Shown: in pieces, positions 5,622-5,920 of the stretch
Position numbering within the stretch: position 1 is the first letter of the stretch
Layout of the letters: the number at the start of each line of letters is the position of its first letter
Origin: RGIG4608 sp045631445
GTDB lineage: Bacteria; Bacillota; Clostridia; Oscillospirales; CAG-272
NCBI GenBank assembly: GCA_045631445.1
Contig: JAZQUS010000093.1
Coordinates: 1 to 5,920, forward strand
Length of the DNA: 5,920 bases
Direction of reading: 5' to 3'
Notes under the pieces: model-generated
Seen by the model: the letters and a program-made list of their open reading frames with translations, nothing else
Told to the model about the DNA's origin: nothing
Database searches by the model: none
Position numbers and translations under genes: made by a program

Positions 5622-5920
5622 TTCAAATTTTGATTTATAGGGAAGTTACAAAGCAAAAGAGGTCGCTTTTGAAAAAGCTCCGCAAAACTTTCATAGGTGG
5701 GTAATAATTTATATCGCGTAAATCGTAATGTTTGATTGAAATCAAACAATACATAACGATTTTCTCACTGTTGGCAGGCAGTTCGAAAATCTGTGATTTG
5801 CTAATGCCCAACGTAGCCATTTTGCTATCAAAACGGTTATGTGCCGATTTTGTAGGGGGGCACTCCGTGCACCCGCTTATGAACTCAAACTAATTTCATT
5901 TTTGGCAGGAGGGAAAAAAC
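5622..5920 (+). repeat. Copy 3 (partial) of the palindromic hairpin-rich repeat element; left half and centre
   Basis: This gene-free stretch of about 300 bases is a repeat copy cut by the window end. Its outer end (5622-5653) is the inverted counterpart of 298-330. Going inward are the TGAA-loop hairpin (5665-5678), the AAATCGT...ACGATTT hairpin (5720-5762), a TTTGCTAAT segment (5798-5804 region), the AGCCATTTTG-CTAT hairpin (5815-5838), and a GTAGGGGGG-plus-hairpin module (5852-5875) followed by a central spacer. Bases 5834-5917 match 3-86 with only two mismatches, in the same orientation. It lies upstream of spoIIGA, and its first bases are 3 bases beyond the ribosome binding site. Small open frames overlapping it on the minus strand look like by-products of the repeat and are not called. 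Confidence 0.75.
5720..5762. repeat. Second conserved hairpin of repeat copy 3
   Basis: The outer stem AAATCGT (5720-5726)/ACGATTT (5756-5762) is identical to that of copy 2 (1103-1144). The inner stem is TGTTTGATT (5729-5737) with AATCAAACA (5740-5748). The inner stem differs from copy 2 in sequence but still pairs fully. Confidence 0.65.

Noticed and set aside
5782..5788. TTCGAAA as a Spo0A box for spoIIGA
   Set aside because: It is a single imperfect match about 180 bases upstream, inside a repeat, with no paired site or suitable promoter boxes.
5519..5820. Minus-strand frames overlapping the spoIIGA start and repeat copy 3
   Set aside because: They overlap the well-supported spoIIGA start, read through repeat sequence, and show no domain.
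1..5920. The window as a small circular molecule, because its ends repeat each other
   Set aside because: The terminal repeats differ at two positions over 84 bases, so they are two copies and not one overlap; the gene content is chromosomal, with no replication or mobilisation gene.

Overview
The window looks like chromosome from an endospore-forming member of the Bacillota, most likely a gut-type, uncultured Clostridia. The evidence is a clear pro-sigma-E gene next to its processing protease gene spoIIGA, strong AGGAGG-type ribosome binding sites, and AT-rich spacers. The exact taxon cannot be read from this sequence. All six convincing genes lie on the minus strand, so transcription runs from high to low coordinates.

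From right to left, the gene order is as follows. spoIIGA (membrane-bound sporulation protease) is followed by sigE (mother-cell sigma factor, made as a pro-protein), and the two form the classical two-gene sporulation unit. Next is rpmE (ribosomal protein L31, zinc-binding form), which has its own good sigma-70-type promoter. A terminator- or attenuator-like hairpin then sits just before murI (glutamate racemase). murI overlaps hflX (ribosome-associated GTPase) by 10 bases. After a 447-bp spacer comes an IMPACT/YigZ-family gene, which ends in a strong Rho-independent terminator. The usual sigG gene is not found downstream of sigE.

The most striking feature is in the spacers. The left end (1-330), the yigZ-hflX gap (about 1019-1453) and the right end (5622-5920) hold three copies of one large, roughly palindromic, hairpin-rich repeat. 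Its termini are inverted (TTCAAATTTTGATTTAT...GTTACAAAG). Inside each arm is a stem-loop, mostly with a TGAA loop, whose stem sequence changes between copies while pairing is kept. A second hairpin behaves the same way. Copies 1 and 3 are cut by the window ends inside the same central segment, and 82 of 84 aligned bases are identical there. I read this as a non-autonomous, MITE-like or REP/BIME-like element family. It encodes no protein that I can support. The copies fit closely into intergenic space: their ends touch ribosome binding sites, a stop codon or a terminator.

Functionally, spoIIGA-sigE serves early mother-cell gene expression in sporulation. rpmE, murI and hflX are housekeeping genes for the ribosome, peptidoglycan precursor supply and ribosome rescue or splitting. 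YigZ is a conserved accessory protein of uncertain role. No phage, CRISPR array, transposase, tRNA or rRNA was found.
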